The notes beneath the pieces are model-generated. The model did no database searches. It worked only from the letters and a program-made list of their open reading frames with translations, and was not told the DNA's origin. Both the position numbers and the translations under genes were made by a program. Shown one piece after another: positions 9,895 through 18,725 of a DNA stretch of 64,000 nt. Location: positions 935,859-999,858 of the forward strand of contig NZ_RBCJ01000003.1 of assembly GCF_003626755.1 (NCBI RefSeq). Direction: 5' to 3'. Position 1 is the first letter of the stretch, and each line of letters begins with the position of its first letter. Source of the stretch: Ulvibacterium marinum. Lineage in GTDB: Bacteria; Bacteroidota; Bacteroidia; Flavobacteriales; Flavobacteriaceae.

Positions 9895-10046
9895 GATAAT
9901 CGGCTATATAGAACAAAAAAGGGATACACCAATGTACAACAATTTTGGTTTTGGATACCCCAAGGCATCGAACCTTATGCCTTAATTCCAATAAAGCACT
10001 GCCAATTAGTAAAGTTAAAGAAGAAAAACGGTGTTGCCTAAAGGCT

Positions 10047-10580
10047 TTATTTCCCTTTACCGCTATACGCCTGCCAATCCTTTTCCTTGTAGATATCATC
10101 ACCAAAATACTTGGCAATATTTAGAAAAGGTTTCGGTTTTTGGTAACCGGGCACGGGAGACAACATATTCATTTCCTCGTCCAAGAAAATGGTAGTAGGA
10201 TAGCTTAATCGGCCTTGCATCAATGCAGCGGCGAATTCATGATAACCCTTTCTTCCTGATGGCACAAATTTGTAAGTCTTCCCTTTATATTCTATAGGAT
10301 CCTTGCCTTCACCATCCAATTTTACCATATAGAAGTTCTCGGACATATATGTGGCTACTTCGGGATTTTGGAAGGTGTCCTTATCCATTTTTTTGCACCA
10401 ACCACACCAATCCGTATAAATATCTACAAATACCTTCTTAGGATTTTCTTCGTTCATGGCCAGGGTAGTTGCTTCTTCCCAAGTAAGCCATTCTACTTTT
10501 TGGGCATAAGTATTTACTGAAACCAATGCTATAGATAAAAGGGAAATGAATCTGATGATTGCGGTCCTACTCTTGATCAT
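10047..10580 (-). CDS. Secreted thioredoxin-family protein
   Basis: A 177-residue protein with a signal peptide ending near NTYAQ and one thioredoxin fold. The redox motif is WCGWCKKMD (~59-67) and the cis-proline region is SYPTTIFLD (~130). This is the thioredoxin_7/DUF255-like form common in the flavobacterial periplasm, where it would reduce or isomerise disulfides, for example in cytochrome or outer-membrane protein maturation. It lies 63 bp downstream of lysA in the same direction but has its own -7 box in that gap. Confidence 0.87.
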   Translation of the reverse strand: MIKSRTAIIRFISLLSIALVSVNTYAQKVEWLTWEEATTLAMNEENPKKVFVDIYTDWCGWCKKMDKDTFQNPEVATYMSENFYMVKLDGEGKDPIEYKGKTYKFVPSGRKGYHEFAAALMQGRLSYPTTIFLDEEMNMLSPVPGYQKPKPFLNIAKYFGDDIYKEKDWQAYSGKGK

Positions 10581-10618
10581 GATATACTTTTTTGAACTAC
10601 TTAGTCCAATTACTATAC

Positions 10619-10626
10619 CAAAGCTA
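10619..10626 (-). promoter_or_regulatory. -7 box (TAGCTTTG) for the thioredoxin gene
   Basis: On the minus strand TAGCTTTG matches TAnnTTTG, 38 bp upstream of the thioredoxin start and inside the lysA-thioredoxin gap. No matching -33 TTG was seen. Confidence 0.4.
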
Positions 10627-10643
10627 ACGAAAATTAGGCACTT

Positions 10644-11885
10644 TTATTTCGCAGCGACCTTTTCCCTTTGGGAGGTAAATAGGTCCTTTACATCCACCTG
10701 GTTCTTTATAAGGTCTTCAAAGGTTTCGCGTTCCCGAATCAAGATGGCTTTTCCCTTATGCCATAGTACTTCTGGTGGCCTAAACCTGGAATTATAATTA
10801 CTCGCCATAGTAAAGCAATAGGCTCCTGCGTTACGGAAACAAAGAACATCCCCTTCAGAAATCTCGTTGATTCTTCGGTTGCTTCCAAAAGTATCCGTTT
10901 CGCAAATATAGCCTACTATGGAGTAGTAGCGTTCCTTTCCCTTGGGGTTCGATATGTTGATTATTTCATGATTGGATCCATAGAACATGGGTCTTATAAG
11001 ATGATTGAATCCTGAATCTATGCTAGCGAATACCGTAGAAGTGGTTTGTTTTACGACGTTTACCTTTGCCAAGAAGAAACCGGCCTCACTGACCAAAAAC
11101 TTTCCCGGTTCAAAGGCCAAAGTCAATTCTTTGCCATATTCCTTGCAAAAGGTGTTAAAACGGGAGCTCAGTTTTTTACCTAGTTCCTCAACATTTGTTT
11201 CTATATCACCCTCTTTGTACGGTACTTTAAAACCGCTTCCAAAGTCGATAAAATCCAAATTCTTGAAATTCTTTGCGGTCTCAAATAGAATTTCCGAGGC
11301 ATAAAGAAACACATCGATATCCAAAATGTCGCTTCCTGTGTGCATATGAATGCCATTGATATTCATATGGGTCAGCTCAACGATACGCAACAAATGGGGA
11401 ATCTGATGGATGCTGATACCGAATTTTGAGTCGATATGACCCACTGAAATCTTTGAGTTCCCACCGGCCATTACATGGGGGTTGATACGGATACATACCG
11501 GAATATCGGGATGCTTGCTCCCAAACTGCTCCAAAATGGACAGGTTGTCAATATTTATCCGGACGCCAAGTGCCGCTGCTTCTTCTATTTCCTCCAAGGA
11601 AACCCCATTGGGCGTAAAAATAATGGATTCCGGTTTAAACCCTGCCAATAAACCCAATTTCACTTCCTGAATGGAAACCGTATCCAAGCCACTGCCCAAA
11701 CTGTTCATCAACTTTAAAATGGTAATGTTGGACAACGCCTTGGCGGCGTAGTTCAATTTCAACTTTTTAACACTCCCAAAAGCGCGGGTCAACCTTTGGA
11801 ATTGAGAGGTTATTTTTTCAGAATCATAAACATAAACTGGGTCGCCAAAGGTTTTTGCGATTTTAAGTAGGTCTCGGTGCTCCAT
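10644..11885 (-). CDS. lysA: Diaminopimelate decarboxylase
   Basis: A PLP-dependent fold-type III decarboxylase (413 residues) that makes L-lysine from meso-diaminopimelate, the last step of lysine synthesis. The PLP lysine is in KLNYAAKALSN (~47). The PLP-phosphate glycine region reads DFGSGFKVPY (~220). The substrate/PLP segments VGYICETDTFGSNRRI (~325-340, with the catalytic CE-D) and GAYCFTMASNYNSRFRPPEV follow. Length and motifs are normal. The window also holds dapD from the same pathway at 37.0-37.9 kb. A well-formed promoter precedes it. Confidence 0.97.
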   Translation of the reverse strand: MEHRDLLKIAKTFGDPVYVYDSEKITSQFQRLTRAFGSVKKLKLNYAAKALSNITILKLMNSLGSGLDTVSIQEVKLGLLAGFKPESIIFTPNGVSLEEIEEAAALGVRINIDNLSILEQFGSKHPDIPVCIRINPHVMAGGNSKISVGHIDSKFGISIHQIPHLLRIVELTHMNINGIHMHTGSDILDIDVFLYASEILFETAKNFKNLDFIDFGSGFKVPYKEGDIETNVEELGKKLSSRFNTFCKEYGKELTLAFEPGKFLVSEAGFFLAKVNVVKQTTSTVFASIDSGFNHLIRPMFYGSNHEIINISNPKGKERYYSIVGYICETDTFGSNRRINEISEGDVLCFRNAGAYCFTMASNYNSRFRPPEVLWHKGKAILIRERETFEDLIKNQVDVKDLFTSQREKVAAK

Positions 11886-11904
11886 AATACTTTGTAATTT
11901 GGGA

Positions 11905-11936
11905 CAAAACTAAAGTGTTAGGATCGTATGCGCAAA
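11905..11936 (-). promoter_or_regulatory. lysA promoter (-33 and -7 elements)
   Basis: On the minus strand a TTTG at 11936-11933, within a T-rich run, is followed after 20 bases by TAGTTTTG at 11912-11905. Both match the Bacteroidota consensus, and the -7 box lies 20 bp before the lysA ATG. Confidence 0.6.
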
Positions 11937-12168
11937 AAAAAACCTTCATAATTAAAAAATACAACAATTTGTTATGTTTGAAACAATAATTGCCGCTTTC
12001 TTCTTTTGTCATTACGTTATTTGAATTGTACTTTTAGGACGAATACCAAAAATAGAATAACTCATACATTTACTCCAATCTACATAGCCATCCTTTACTT
12101 TTTGGGAAACACTCGGAAAGGCAAGCAGGATGAAAATGTAGGTTCAAGCAAAAAGGCCATATAATAGA

Positions 12169-12807
12169 ATGAAATTACCCTTGTTTCCTTTACAGTCTGT
12201 TTTTTTTCCCGGGGAGACCGTACCCCTTCATATTTTTGAGGAGCGCTACAAGCGGTTAATAAATGATTGTAGAAAAGAGGCCATTACTTTTGGCATTCCT
12301 GTATACATATATGATGGGCTTACCTATGGTACGGAAGTACAGTTGGTGGAAGTTGTTACCACATACGAGGGAGGTGAAATGGATGTGGTCTGCGTGGCTA
12401 GGCAGGTTTTTAAGATTATTACGTTTGACAATGAAATCGATGGGAAACCGTATGCGGGAGGCATCGTCCAATTTTTGGATAATGTAAATGATGCCGACCG
12501 GGCAGTGAAGCAGGAGGTATTAAATGGCATCGAAGAACTTTATGGTCTTATGGGGGTCCCGTATTCGTCCATACCCTTGGAGAAATTCAACAGCTACATA
12601 TTGGCACATAAAATGGGATTGTCCTTTGAACAAGAATTTGAATTGTTGCAAATGCCCAAGGAAAGTGAACGACTATCATTTATTAAGGCCCATTTGTTGG
12701 CAACAGTAAGTGTTTTAAAAGAGGTGGACAGAACCAAACGCACTATAGAGATGAATGGGGATTTTAGAAACTTTGACCCTTTGGATTTCAAGGATTTTAA
12801 AATATAG
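12169..12807 (+). CDS. Stand-alone Lon N-terminal (substrate-binding) domain protein
   Basis: A 212-residue protein made only of the Lon protease N-terminal domain (LPLFPLQSVFFPGETVPLHIFEERY near the start). The ATPase and protease parts are absent and nothing suggests a broken longer gene. Family members are conserved in Bacteroidota; by analogy with Lon they may bind protein substrates or partners, but the role is unproven. It sits 99 bp upstream of sucC on the same strand. The 283 bp before it, back to lysA, hold the lysA promoter and otherwise nothing I can name. Confidence 0.87.
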   Translation: MKLPLFPLQSVFFPGETVPLHIFEERYKRLINDCRKEAITFGIPVYIYDGLTYGTEVQLVEVVTTYEGGEMDVVCVARQVFKIITFDNEIDGKPYAGGIVQFLDNVNDADRAVKQEVLNGIEELYGLMGVPYSSIPLEKFNSYILAHKMGLSFEQEFELLQMPKESERLSFIKAHLLATVSVLKEVDRTKRTIEMNGDFRNFDPLDFKDFKI

Positions 12808-12872
12808 GAAATTGTGCAACAAAGTTAATCGATATAGGTTTGTTTTGATTAGGGTAATTAACCTTCGTTTCC

Positions 12873-12880
12873 TATTTTTG
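12873..12880 (+). promoter_or_regulatory. -7 box (TATTTTTG) of sucC
   Basis: An exact TAnnTTTG match 26 bp before the sucC ATG. A TTTG at 12844-12847 is 25 bp upstream, slightly beyond the usual 17-23 bp spacing. Confidence 0.5.
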
Positions 12881-12906
12881 CTGCCGAACCTAAAGACGTT
12901 TCGCAT

Positions 12907-14100
12907 ATGAATCTTCACGAGTATCAGGGAAAAGAGATTTTGGCCAGCTTTGGTGTACGCATACAAAGAGGTATCGTGGCCCATAATTCCAAAGAAGCCG
13001 TTGAAGCAGCAAAGCAGCTCACTTCGGAGACTGGTACCAGCTGGCACGTAATCAAGGCTCAGGTGCATGCTGGGGGTAGAGGTAAGGGCGGTGGAGTTAA
13101 ATTGGCCAAAAACTTGAAAGAAGTAGAAGAATTGGCGGGCCAGATAATCGGGATGAACCTAATCACTCCCCAAACGTCGGCAGAAGGAAAGAAAGTACAT
13201 CAAGTGCTCGTTGCCGAAGACGTATATTACCCCGGTGATAGTGAGACTAGCGAATTTTATATGTCCGTTCTGCTCAATAGGAGTACAGGTAGAAACATGA
13301 TTATGTACTCTACCGAAGGAGGTATGGATATAGAAGAGGTGGCCGACAAGACCCCACATTTAATATTTACCGAAGAAATTGACCCGGCTACGGGATTTCT
13401 TCCTTTTCAAGCCAGAAAGGTGGCTTTTAACCTAGGGCTTTCGGGAATGGCTTTTAAGGAGATGACCAAGTTTGTCACATCATTGTACAAGGCCTACGAA
13501 CAGAGTGATGCTAGCTTGTTCGAAATCAACCCCGTACTAAAAACTTCGGATGATAAAATTATGGCTGTGGACGCCAAAGTGTCCATTGACGACAATGCCC
13601 TTTATCGTAGAAAGCAGTATGCGGAAATGCGAGATCTTAGAGAAGAGAACCCTATTGAGGTAGAGGCAAGGGCCGTTGGTCTTAACTATGTGGATCTGGA
13701 TGGTAACGTAGGCTGCATGGTCAACGGTGCCGGTTTGGCAATGGCCACCATGGATCTTATTAAGATGGCAGGTGGGGAACCGGCCAATTTTTTGGATGTT
13801 GGAGGCACTGCGGACGCCAAAAGAGTAGAAGAAGCTTTCAGGATTATTCTAAAGGATTCAGCTGTAAAAGCCATATTGATCAATATTTTTGGTGGAATTG
13901 TGCGTTGTGATCGTGTTGCACAGGGGGTGGTCGATGCCTATAAAAATATGGGAGATGCCATTAAGGTACCTATCATAGTTCGTTTGCAAGGTACTAATGC
14001 AGAACTTGCAAAGGAAATCATTGATAATTCCGGCCTTGCCGTACACTCTGCGGTACAATTTCAGGAAGCTGCGGACAAGGTGGAAGAAGTATTGAAGTAA
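12907..14100 (+). CDS. sucC: Succinate-CoA ligase (ADP-forming), beta subunit
   Basis: The beta subunit (397 residues) of the TCA-cycle enzyme that interconverts succinyl-CoA and succinate with ATP formation. The start MNLHEYQGKEIL is diagnostic. The ATP-grasp region contains KAQVHAGGRGKGGGVKLAK (~50-68). The C-terminal ligase/CoA domain has NIFGGIVRCDRVAQGV (~325-340) and the subunit-contact segment VRLQGTNAELAKEI. sucD is not adjacent, which is usual in flavobacteria. A strong terminator follows. Confidence 0.98.
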   Translation: MNLHEYQGKEILASFGVRIQRGIVAHNSKEAVEAAKQLTSETGTSWHVIKAQVHAGGRGKGGGVKLAKNLKEVEELAGQIIGMNLITPQTSAEGKKVHQVLVAEDVYYPGDSETSEFYMSVLLNRSTGRNMIMYSTEGGMDIEEVADKTPHLIFTEEIDPATGFLPFQARKVAFNLGLSGMAFKEMTKFVTSLYKAYEQSDASLFEINPVLKTSDDKIMAVDAKVSIDDNALYRRKQYAEMRDLREENPIEVEARAVGLNYVDLDGNVGCMVNGAGLAMATMDLIKMAGGEPANFLDVGGTADAKRVEEAFRIILKDSAVKAILINIFGGIVRCDRVAQGVVDAYKNMGDAIKVPIIVRLQGTNAELAKEIIDNSGLAVHSAVQFQEAADKVEEVLK

Positions 14101-14127
14101 TCCAATAATTTATTACAAAATATTTAG

Positions 14128-14151
14128 AGCCGCTTTAGAGCGGCTTTTTTA
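14128..14151 (+). terminator. Terminator of sucC
   Basis: A perfect 7-bp GC-rich stem (AGCCGCT / AGCGGCT) with a 4-base loop, followed by a run of seven T. It lies 27 bp after the sucC stop. Confidence 0.88.
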
Positions 14152-14340
14152 TTCCTGTAAACAAGGTTTCACGGGTCTTTCAACGCGCTCCCTTACCCTT
14201 AAAAATCATTCTCTTTTTGCTGGCGGAAATAGTAAAGATTGATTAAAATTTTGTTAATCAATGATTTTGCTGTAACACTTTAGGTGTTTTGTGAGTCTTT
14301 TTAGTAATTCATCAATTTATTAATCAAAAAACCAAGTGTC

Positions 14341-14676
14341 ATGAGAAAAATTAGTTTAGTATTCGTAGCTGCAATGTTATTGTCCGCAGGGAGCATTTTT
14401 GCCAATGGTCCAAAGGAGACCGATCCTACACAGTCCATTAAAACACAGGTGCAGAAACTTTTAAAAGGGTATACCTTAGAACCCTCCAAAAAAGATTTGA
14501 CAGCTACTATCCTATTTACGGTAAACAAGGAAAATGAATTCGTGGTCTTGTCCGTAGAGACCGAAGACAAAGTATTGGAGTATTTTGTCAAGACCAGATT
14601 AAACTACCACAAGGTCGACTCAAAAGAGATTCCCGAAGGTAGAAGATATACTATTCCCGTTAAGATTGTAAGTTAA
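14341..14676 (+). CDS. Small secreted protein of unknown function
   Basis: A 111-residue protein with a clear signal peptide (MRKISLVFVAAMLLSAGSIFA, cleavage near residue 21). The mature part is about 90 residues with alternating strands (ATILFTVNKENEFVVLSVET, then RRYTIPVKIVS) and vaguely recalls a TonB C-terminal-like alpha/beta fold. I cannot name a family with confidence. Its 240-bp upstream region carries the sucC terminator and no promoter that I trust. A bidirectional terminator separates it from the convergent DUF1456 gene. Confidence 0.75.
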   Translation: MRKISLVFVAAMLLSAGSIFANGPKETDPTQSIKTQVQKLLKGYTLEPSKKDLTATILFTVNKENEFVVLSVETEDKVLEYFVKTRLNYHKVDSKEIPEGRRYTIPVKIVS

Positions 14677-14685
14677 GGAGCCTAT

Positions 14686-14723
14686 AAAACCCCGGACGCG
14701 ATTAGAATCAAGTTCGGGGTTTT
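14686..14723. terminator. Bidirectional terminator between convergent genes
   Basis: A 9-bp perfect stem AAAACCCCG (14686-14694) / CGGGGTTTT (14715-14723) has A-rich and T-rich flanks that suit both strands. The right arm lies inside the last codons of the convergent DUF1456 gene. Confidence 0.75.
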
Positions 14724-15073
14724 CCTTTGTTCTTATACTTAACTGGCGTTATGTCCAAATTCTTGGGATTAAACCGCCCTTTCTTGGGTAAAGGTTTTTT
14801 TTGGATAGAGGTGGCTTTCCTGGACAATAATACCTCACCGGGATTTTTAGGTTTTTCCTTAGTCCCCCTTAAATGGATTACCAGTCCATTCAAAAAATTC
14901 CGTAAGATTTGATCTCCGCATTCCATATATTTTGGATGATCTTCTTTTCGGAAAAAAGCCCCAAGTTCACTTTTGGATATTTTAAAATCCACCAATTCCA
15001 AAATTGCAACAATATCGTCATCCCGCAACATCAGGGCTACCCTCAATTTTTTAAAAATATCATTATTGCTCAT
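14708..15073 (-). CDS. DUF1456 family protein (YehS-like)
   Basis: A 121-residue cytoplasmic protein with the two short repeats typical of DUF1456: NNDIFKKLRVALMLRDDDIVAILEL (residues 3-27) and a second helix pair ending in LRNFLNGLVIHLRGTKE (~55-72). A basic tail follows (KPLPKKGRFNPKN). The function is not established; the repeats are short helical modules, and the basic tail could contact nucleic acid (inference). Its end is shared with the bidirectional terminator. Confidence 0.85.
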   Translation of the reverse strand: MSNNDIFKKLRVALMLRDDDIVAILELVDFKISKSELGAFFRKEDHPKYMECGDQILRNFLNGLVIHLRGTKEKPKNPGEVLLSRKATSIQKKPLPKKGRFNPKNLDITPVKYKNKGKPRT

Positions 15074-15205
15074 TATCCTCTATAATTGCAAGGGAGTTGC
15101 AAATTAGGAATTCGATTATGAATTATGGGTCCTTTCCATATTTTTTATACGAAACCCTTCTTTTTTTTGTTATTAAAGTGTGTAGACACTACAAACTTGC
15201 GCTTT

Positions 15206-15607
15206 ATGGGCAGCTATGAAGAAAAATTGAGCATTCTTTCTGAAATGATCGCTTTTGCCAAGGCGGATAAAGTTGTTAAGGAATCCGAATATAACTTTCT
15301 GTTGGGAGTTGCTTCCCAATTGGGAGTAGATCGAAAAACATTCGATGCTTTATTCGAAACCAAAGTGGAACGCATAATCCCCAACTCCCAAGCTGACCGA
15401 ATTCTACAATTTCACAGGTTGGTCCTATTGATGAACGTGGATCAAGAGCAAAGTAACATTGAGATCAGTAAGCTGCATAACATTGGATTGGGTTTGGGTT
15501 TACCGCCTTCCGCTATAGAACAAGTATTGTCCATAATGCACAAATATCCTGATAAAATAGTACCTCCGGACGTGCTCATAAACATCTTTAAAGCGCATTA
15601 CAATTAA
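15206..15607 (+). CDS. TerB-like (tellurite-resistance-type) protein
   Basis: A 133-residue all-helical protein resembling TerB/DjlA N-terminal domains: EKLSILSEMIAFAKADKVVKESEYNFLLGVASQLGVD (residues ~5-40) and a second half ending in MHKYPDKIVPPDVLINIFKAHYN. I chose the ATG at 15206 because the upstream in-frame extension from 15125 (MGPFHIFYTKPFFFLLL...) does not belong to the family. TerB-like domains bind metal or act as scaffolds in stress-response complexes. No other ter genes are near, so a tellurite role is not implied. Confidence 0.75.
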   Translation: MGSYEEKLSILSEMIAFAKADKVVKESEYNFLLGVASQLGVDRKTFDALFETKVERIIPNSQADRILQFHRLVLLMNVDQEQSNIEISKLHNIGLGLGLPPSAIEQVLSIMHKYPDKIVPPDVLINIFKAHYN

Positions 15608-15827
15608 ATACCCTTGTTTTTGTAGTTAAATAGGGTATGAAGACATGCGGAACCTTTTCCGTGGTCACCTAGATTTTGAATCCGAAGTTTCTTTGCTTAA
15701 AAGCATAAAGCGACATTATGGCATTAACTTTAGCCAGTTTAATGTCAAAAAGTCATTATTGATGGGTTGGTACATACTTTGCCATATACAGTTTGAAAAT
15801 TGTGTTTAACCCTATAAAAATAAAATC

Positions 15828-16253
15828 ATGAGTCTAATAAAAAGAAATGATGTATTGTTCCCTTCCTTGATGAACGAAATTTTTAAGCCAGATTGGTTTG
15901 GAGGCATGGAAAATTACAATACGAAAGTGCCTGCGGTAAATATTAAGGAAAATGAAGCCGATTATGAATTGGAATTGGCCGTTCCCGGTAGAACGAAGGA
16001 AGACTTCAATATTGAAGTGGATGATAACGTACTGACAATTTCCGCTGAAGCGAAATCCGAAAAGACCAAGTCGGAGGAAAACTATACGAGAAGGGAATTT
16101 GGATTCTATTCATTTAAAAGAGCCTTTACTTTACCCGAAACTATTGACGAGGACAAAATCAAAGCTTCCTATACGGATGGTTTGTTGAAGTTCGTTTTGC
16201 CTAAGAAAGAGGAGGCTCTCCCCAAGCCCAAAAGGATGATAGAATTGTCATAA
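15828..16253 (+). CDS. Hsp20/alpha-crystallin small heat-shock protein
   Basis: A 141-residue small heat-shock chaperone that holds unfolding proteins in the cytoplasm without ATP. The alpha-crystallin domain covers residues ~35-130: VPAVNIKENEADYELELAVPG, then ...FYSFKRAFTLPETIDEDKIKASYTDGLLKFVLPK. The C-terminal I-x-I/V-like tail is short (RMIELS). It is monocistronic with its own terminator. The 220 bp upstream, back to the TerB-like gene, contain no regulator site that I can identify, only a weak 55-codon frame that I did not accept. Confidence 0.95.
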   Translation: MSLIKRNDVLFPSLMNEIFKPDWFGGMENYNTKVPAVNIKENEADYELELAVPGRTKEDFNIEVDDNVLTISAEAKSEKTKSEENYTRREFGFYSFKRAFTLPETIDEDKIKASYTDGLLKFVLPKKEEALPKPKRMIELS

Positions 16254-16331
16254 AGAATGATAAGGAAATTATGTGATTTCCCTCTCAACAGTGGGGGAGT
16301 TTCATAAGTGTTGGTTTAGTTGGTTGGTTGA

Positions 16332-16364
16332 AGAGTACCCCATTTTTTTGGGGTGCTCTTTTTT
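16332..16364 (+). terminator. Terminator of hsp20
   Basis: A 10-bp stem AGAGTACCCC / GGGGTGCTCT (one G-T wobble) with an 8-base loop, followed by T6. It accounts for part of the 298-bp gap up to the uvrB end; the rest of that gap is AT-rich with nothing recognisable. Confidence 0.85.
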
Positions 16365-16551
16365 ACGAATTGTTGGATACTGGGGCGAATGGAACTTGAA
16401 AAGTAATAGAAATCTAAAATTTAGACTTATCTAAAAATAATAGATAGTATATTAATTATCAGATAATTGAGATTAGTTAATTGATTTAGAAATTGAAATG
16501 GAAACTATTTGGTGATAACTTGGATTAAGTTAAGGATTTTAATCCAATATT

Positions 16552-18540
16552 TCAATCCTGTTCCTGTAACATTTTGATTTCATCCCGAAGTTTTGCAGCC
16601 TGCATAAAGTCCAATTCCTTGGCCGCTTTTTCCATAGCCTTTCTTTTTTCGCGTATCAATTTTTCAATTTGATCTTTGGTCAAATATTCCATATCCGGTT
16701 CAGCTGCCCTCATGGTCTCCTTTTCAAAATGATAGGTGGAAACCGAGTTCTTGGCAAGGGCGCTATCCAAACTTTTATTCAATGCCTTAGGGGTAATATT
16801 GTTCTCGGCATTATAGGTCGATTGTTTTTCACGCCGGTAGTTGGTCTCGTCAATAGTTTTTTGCATACTCTCGGTAATGGTATCCGCGTACATGATGGCT
16901 CTTCCATTTAAATGTCTTGCGGCTCGGCCCACAGTCTGCGTAAGTGATCTGTTACTACGTAAAAACCCCTCTTTGTCGGCATCCAAAATGGCGACTAGGG
17001 ATACTTCCGGCAAATCCAATCCTTCACGCAATAGGTTGACCCCGATAAGAACATCAAAAATACCCTTTCTCAGGTCTTGCATAATTTCTACCCGCTCCAA
17101 AGTATCTACATCACTATGTATGTAACGACATCTCACATCGATTCGACTCAAATATTTAGTCAGTTCCTCAGCCATTCGCTTGGTAAGTGTGGTAACCAAG
17201 GTCCTTTCATCCTTTTCTACCCGCGATTGAATCTCCTCGACCAAGTCATCGATTTGATTCAAACTGGGCCTAACGTCTATTATGGGATCTAAAAGTCCGG
17301 TGGGTCGTATCACCTGTTCTACATATACCCCTTGGCTCAATTGAAGTTCATAATCCGCTGGAGTGGCGCTTACATAAATCACCTGATTCTGCAAGGCTTC
17401 GAACTCTTCAAACTTAAGGGGGCGGTTATCCATGGCCGCTGGAAGCCTAAAACCATACTCTACCAGATTTTCTTTCCGCGAGCGGTCACCGCCATACATA
17501 GCGTGTACTTGTGGAATGGTGACATGGCTTTCATCTACCACCATGAGATAGTCGTCCGGAAAATAATCCAATAGACAGAAAGGGCGCGTTCCCGGTTCTC
17601 TGCCGTCTAGATACCTTGAATAGTTTTCTATCCCGGAACAATAGCCTAGCTCCCGTATCATTTCCAAATCGAAGTTGGTGCGTTCCTCTAGCCTTTTGGC
17701 TTCAAGAGGCTTGCCTATTTCCTTGAAATAATCTACTTGCTTCACCAAATCGTCCTGAATTTGATGTATGGCATTTTGGAGCACATCCTGAGAAGTGACG
17801 AACATGTTGGCCGGATAAATGTTCAGATTTTCATAAACTTCCAAAACGGTGTTGTTAAAAGGATCAAATGCCTCTATTTCCTCTATCTCATCCCCAAAAA
17901 AATGAATTCTAAATGCATGATCCGCATAGCTTGGAAAAACATCGACAACATCTCCCTTAACCCTAAAGTTACCATTTCTAAAGTCTGCGGTGGTCCGGGA
18001 ATATAGACTTTGGACCAATTGGTGCATAAATTTGGTCCGTGCTATTACCTGGTCTTTACGTATTGAAATTACGTTCTTTTGGAATTCCACCGGATTTCCA
18101 ATACCATAAAGACAGGAAACCGAAGCTACTACCAGGACATCCCTTCTACCAGAAAGCAATGATGACGTTGCACTGAGCCGTAACTTTTCGATATCCTCAT
18201 TAATGGAAAGGTCTTTTTCAATGTACAATCCTGATGTGGGGATATAGGCTTCTGGCTGGTAATAGTCATAGTAGGACACAAAATACTCTATGGCGTTATT
18301 AGGGAAAAACTGTTTGAATTCGGAGTAGAGCTGAGCGGCCAAGGTCTTGTTATGAGCTAATACCAATGTTGGTCTTTGTGTTTTTTCAATTACATTGGCC
18401 ACCGTAAAGGTTTTACCAGATCCGGTAACCCCTAATAGGGTCTGATATGGTTCTTGCGCAATAATGCCTTCCGATAATTGATGTATGGCCTCCGGTTGAT
18501 CTCCGGTAGGCTTAAACTCGGATACGACTTTGAACTTCAT
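16552..18540 (-). CDS. uvrB: Excinuclease ABC subunit B
   Basis: UvrB (662 residues) is the damage-verifying helicase-like subunit of nucleotide excision repair. Walker A is GVTGSGKTFT (~37-46). The beta-hairpin is seen at YYDYYQPEAYIP (~90). Motif II is DESHV, and motif VI is QTVGRAARH (~535). The C-terminal UVR domain binding UvrC (EKAAKELDFMQAAKLRDEI) is present. I placed the start at the ATG ending at 18540, because the family begins with a MKFKVVSEFKPTGDQPEAI-like segment and the 12 extra codons upstream do not fit. Confidence 0.98.
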   Translation of the reverse strand: MKFKVVSEFKPTGDQPEAIHQLSEGIIAQEPYQTLLGVTGSGKTFTVANVIEKTQRPTLVLAHNKTLAAQLYSEFKQFFPNNAIEYFVSYYDYYQPEAYIPTSGLYIEKDLSINEDIEKLRLSATSSLLSGRRDVLVVASVSCLYGIGNPVEFQKNVISIRKDQVIARTKFMHQLVQSLYSRTTADFRNGNFRVKGDVVDVFPSYADHAFRIHFFGDEIEEIEAFDPFNNTVLEVYENLNIYPANMFVTSQDVLQNAIHQIQDDLVKQVDYFKEIGKPLEAKRLEERTNFDLEMIRELGYCSGIENYSRYLDGREPGTRPFCLLDYFPDDYLMVVDESHVTIPQVHAMYGGDRSRKENLVEYGFRLPAAMDNRPLKFEEFEALQNQVIYVSATPADYELQLSQGVYVEQVIRPTGLLDPIIDVRPSLNQIDDLVEEIQSRVEKDERTLVTTLTKRMAEELTKYLSRIDVRCRYIHSDVDTLERVEIMQDLRKGIFDVLIGVNLLREGLDLPEVSLVAILDADKEGFLRSNRSLTQTVGRAARHLNGRAIMYADTITESMQKTIDETNYRREKQSTYNAENNITPKALNKSLDSALAKNSVSTYHFEKETMRAAEPDMEYLTKDQIEKLIREKRKAMEKAAKELDFMQAAKLRDEIKMLQEQD

Positions 18541-18725
18541 GTGCTGTTGTTTGTTTATTCGTATGGACACATGCAATCTATTATTGCATCGTCTTTAAAA
18601 AATCAGATTTAGACTTGAAGATATTTTGAATGGCCCTTGAATTCTGGGGAAGTGGGTTTCATCGCTTAAAATTACAAAAAGGGCATAAATTAGGGAATAC
18701 TTTTTGGAAAGTCTTAAGGATAACC

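Noticed and set aside
15645-15812. A 55-codon open frame in the gap before hsp20
   Set aside because: It has no ribosome-binding site, no recognisable motif and no good promoter, and it ends 16 bp before the hsp20 ATG. It is more likely non-coding or leader sequence.
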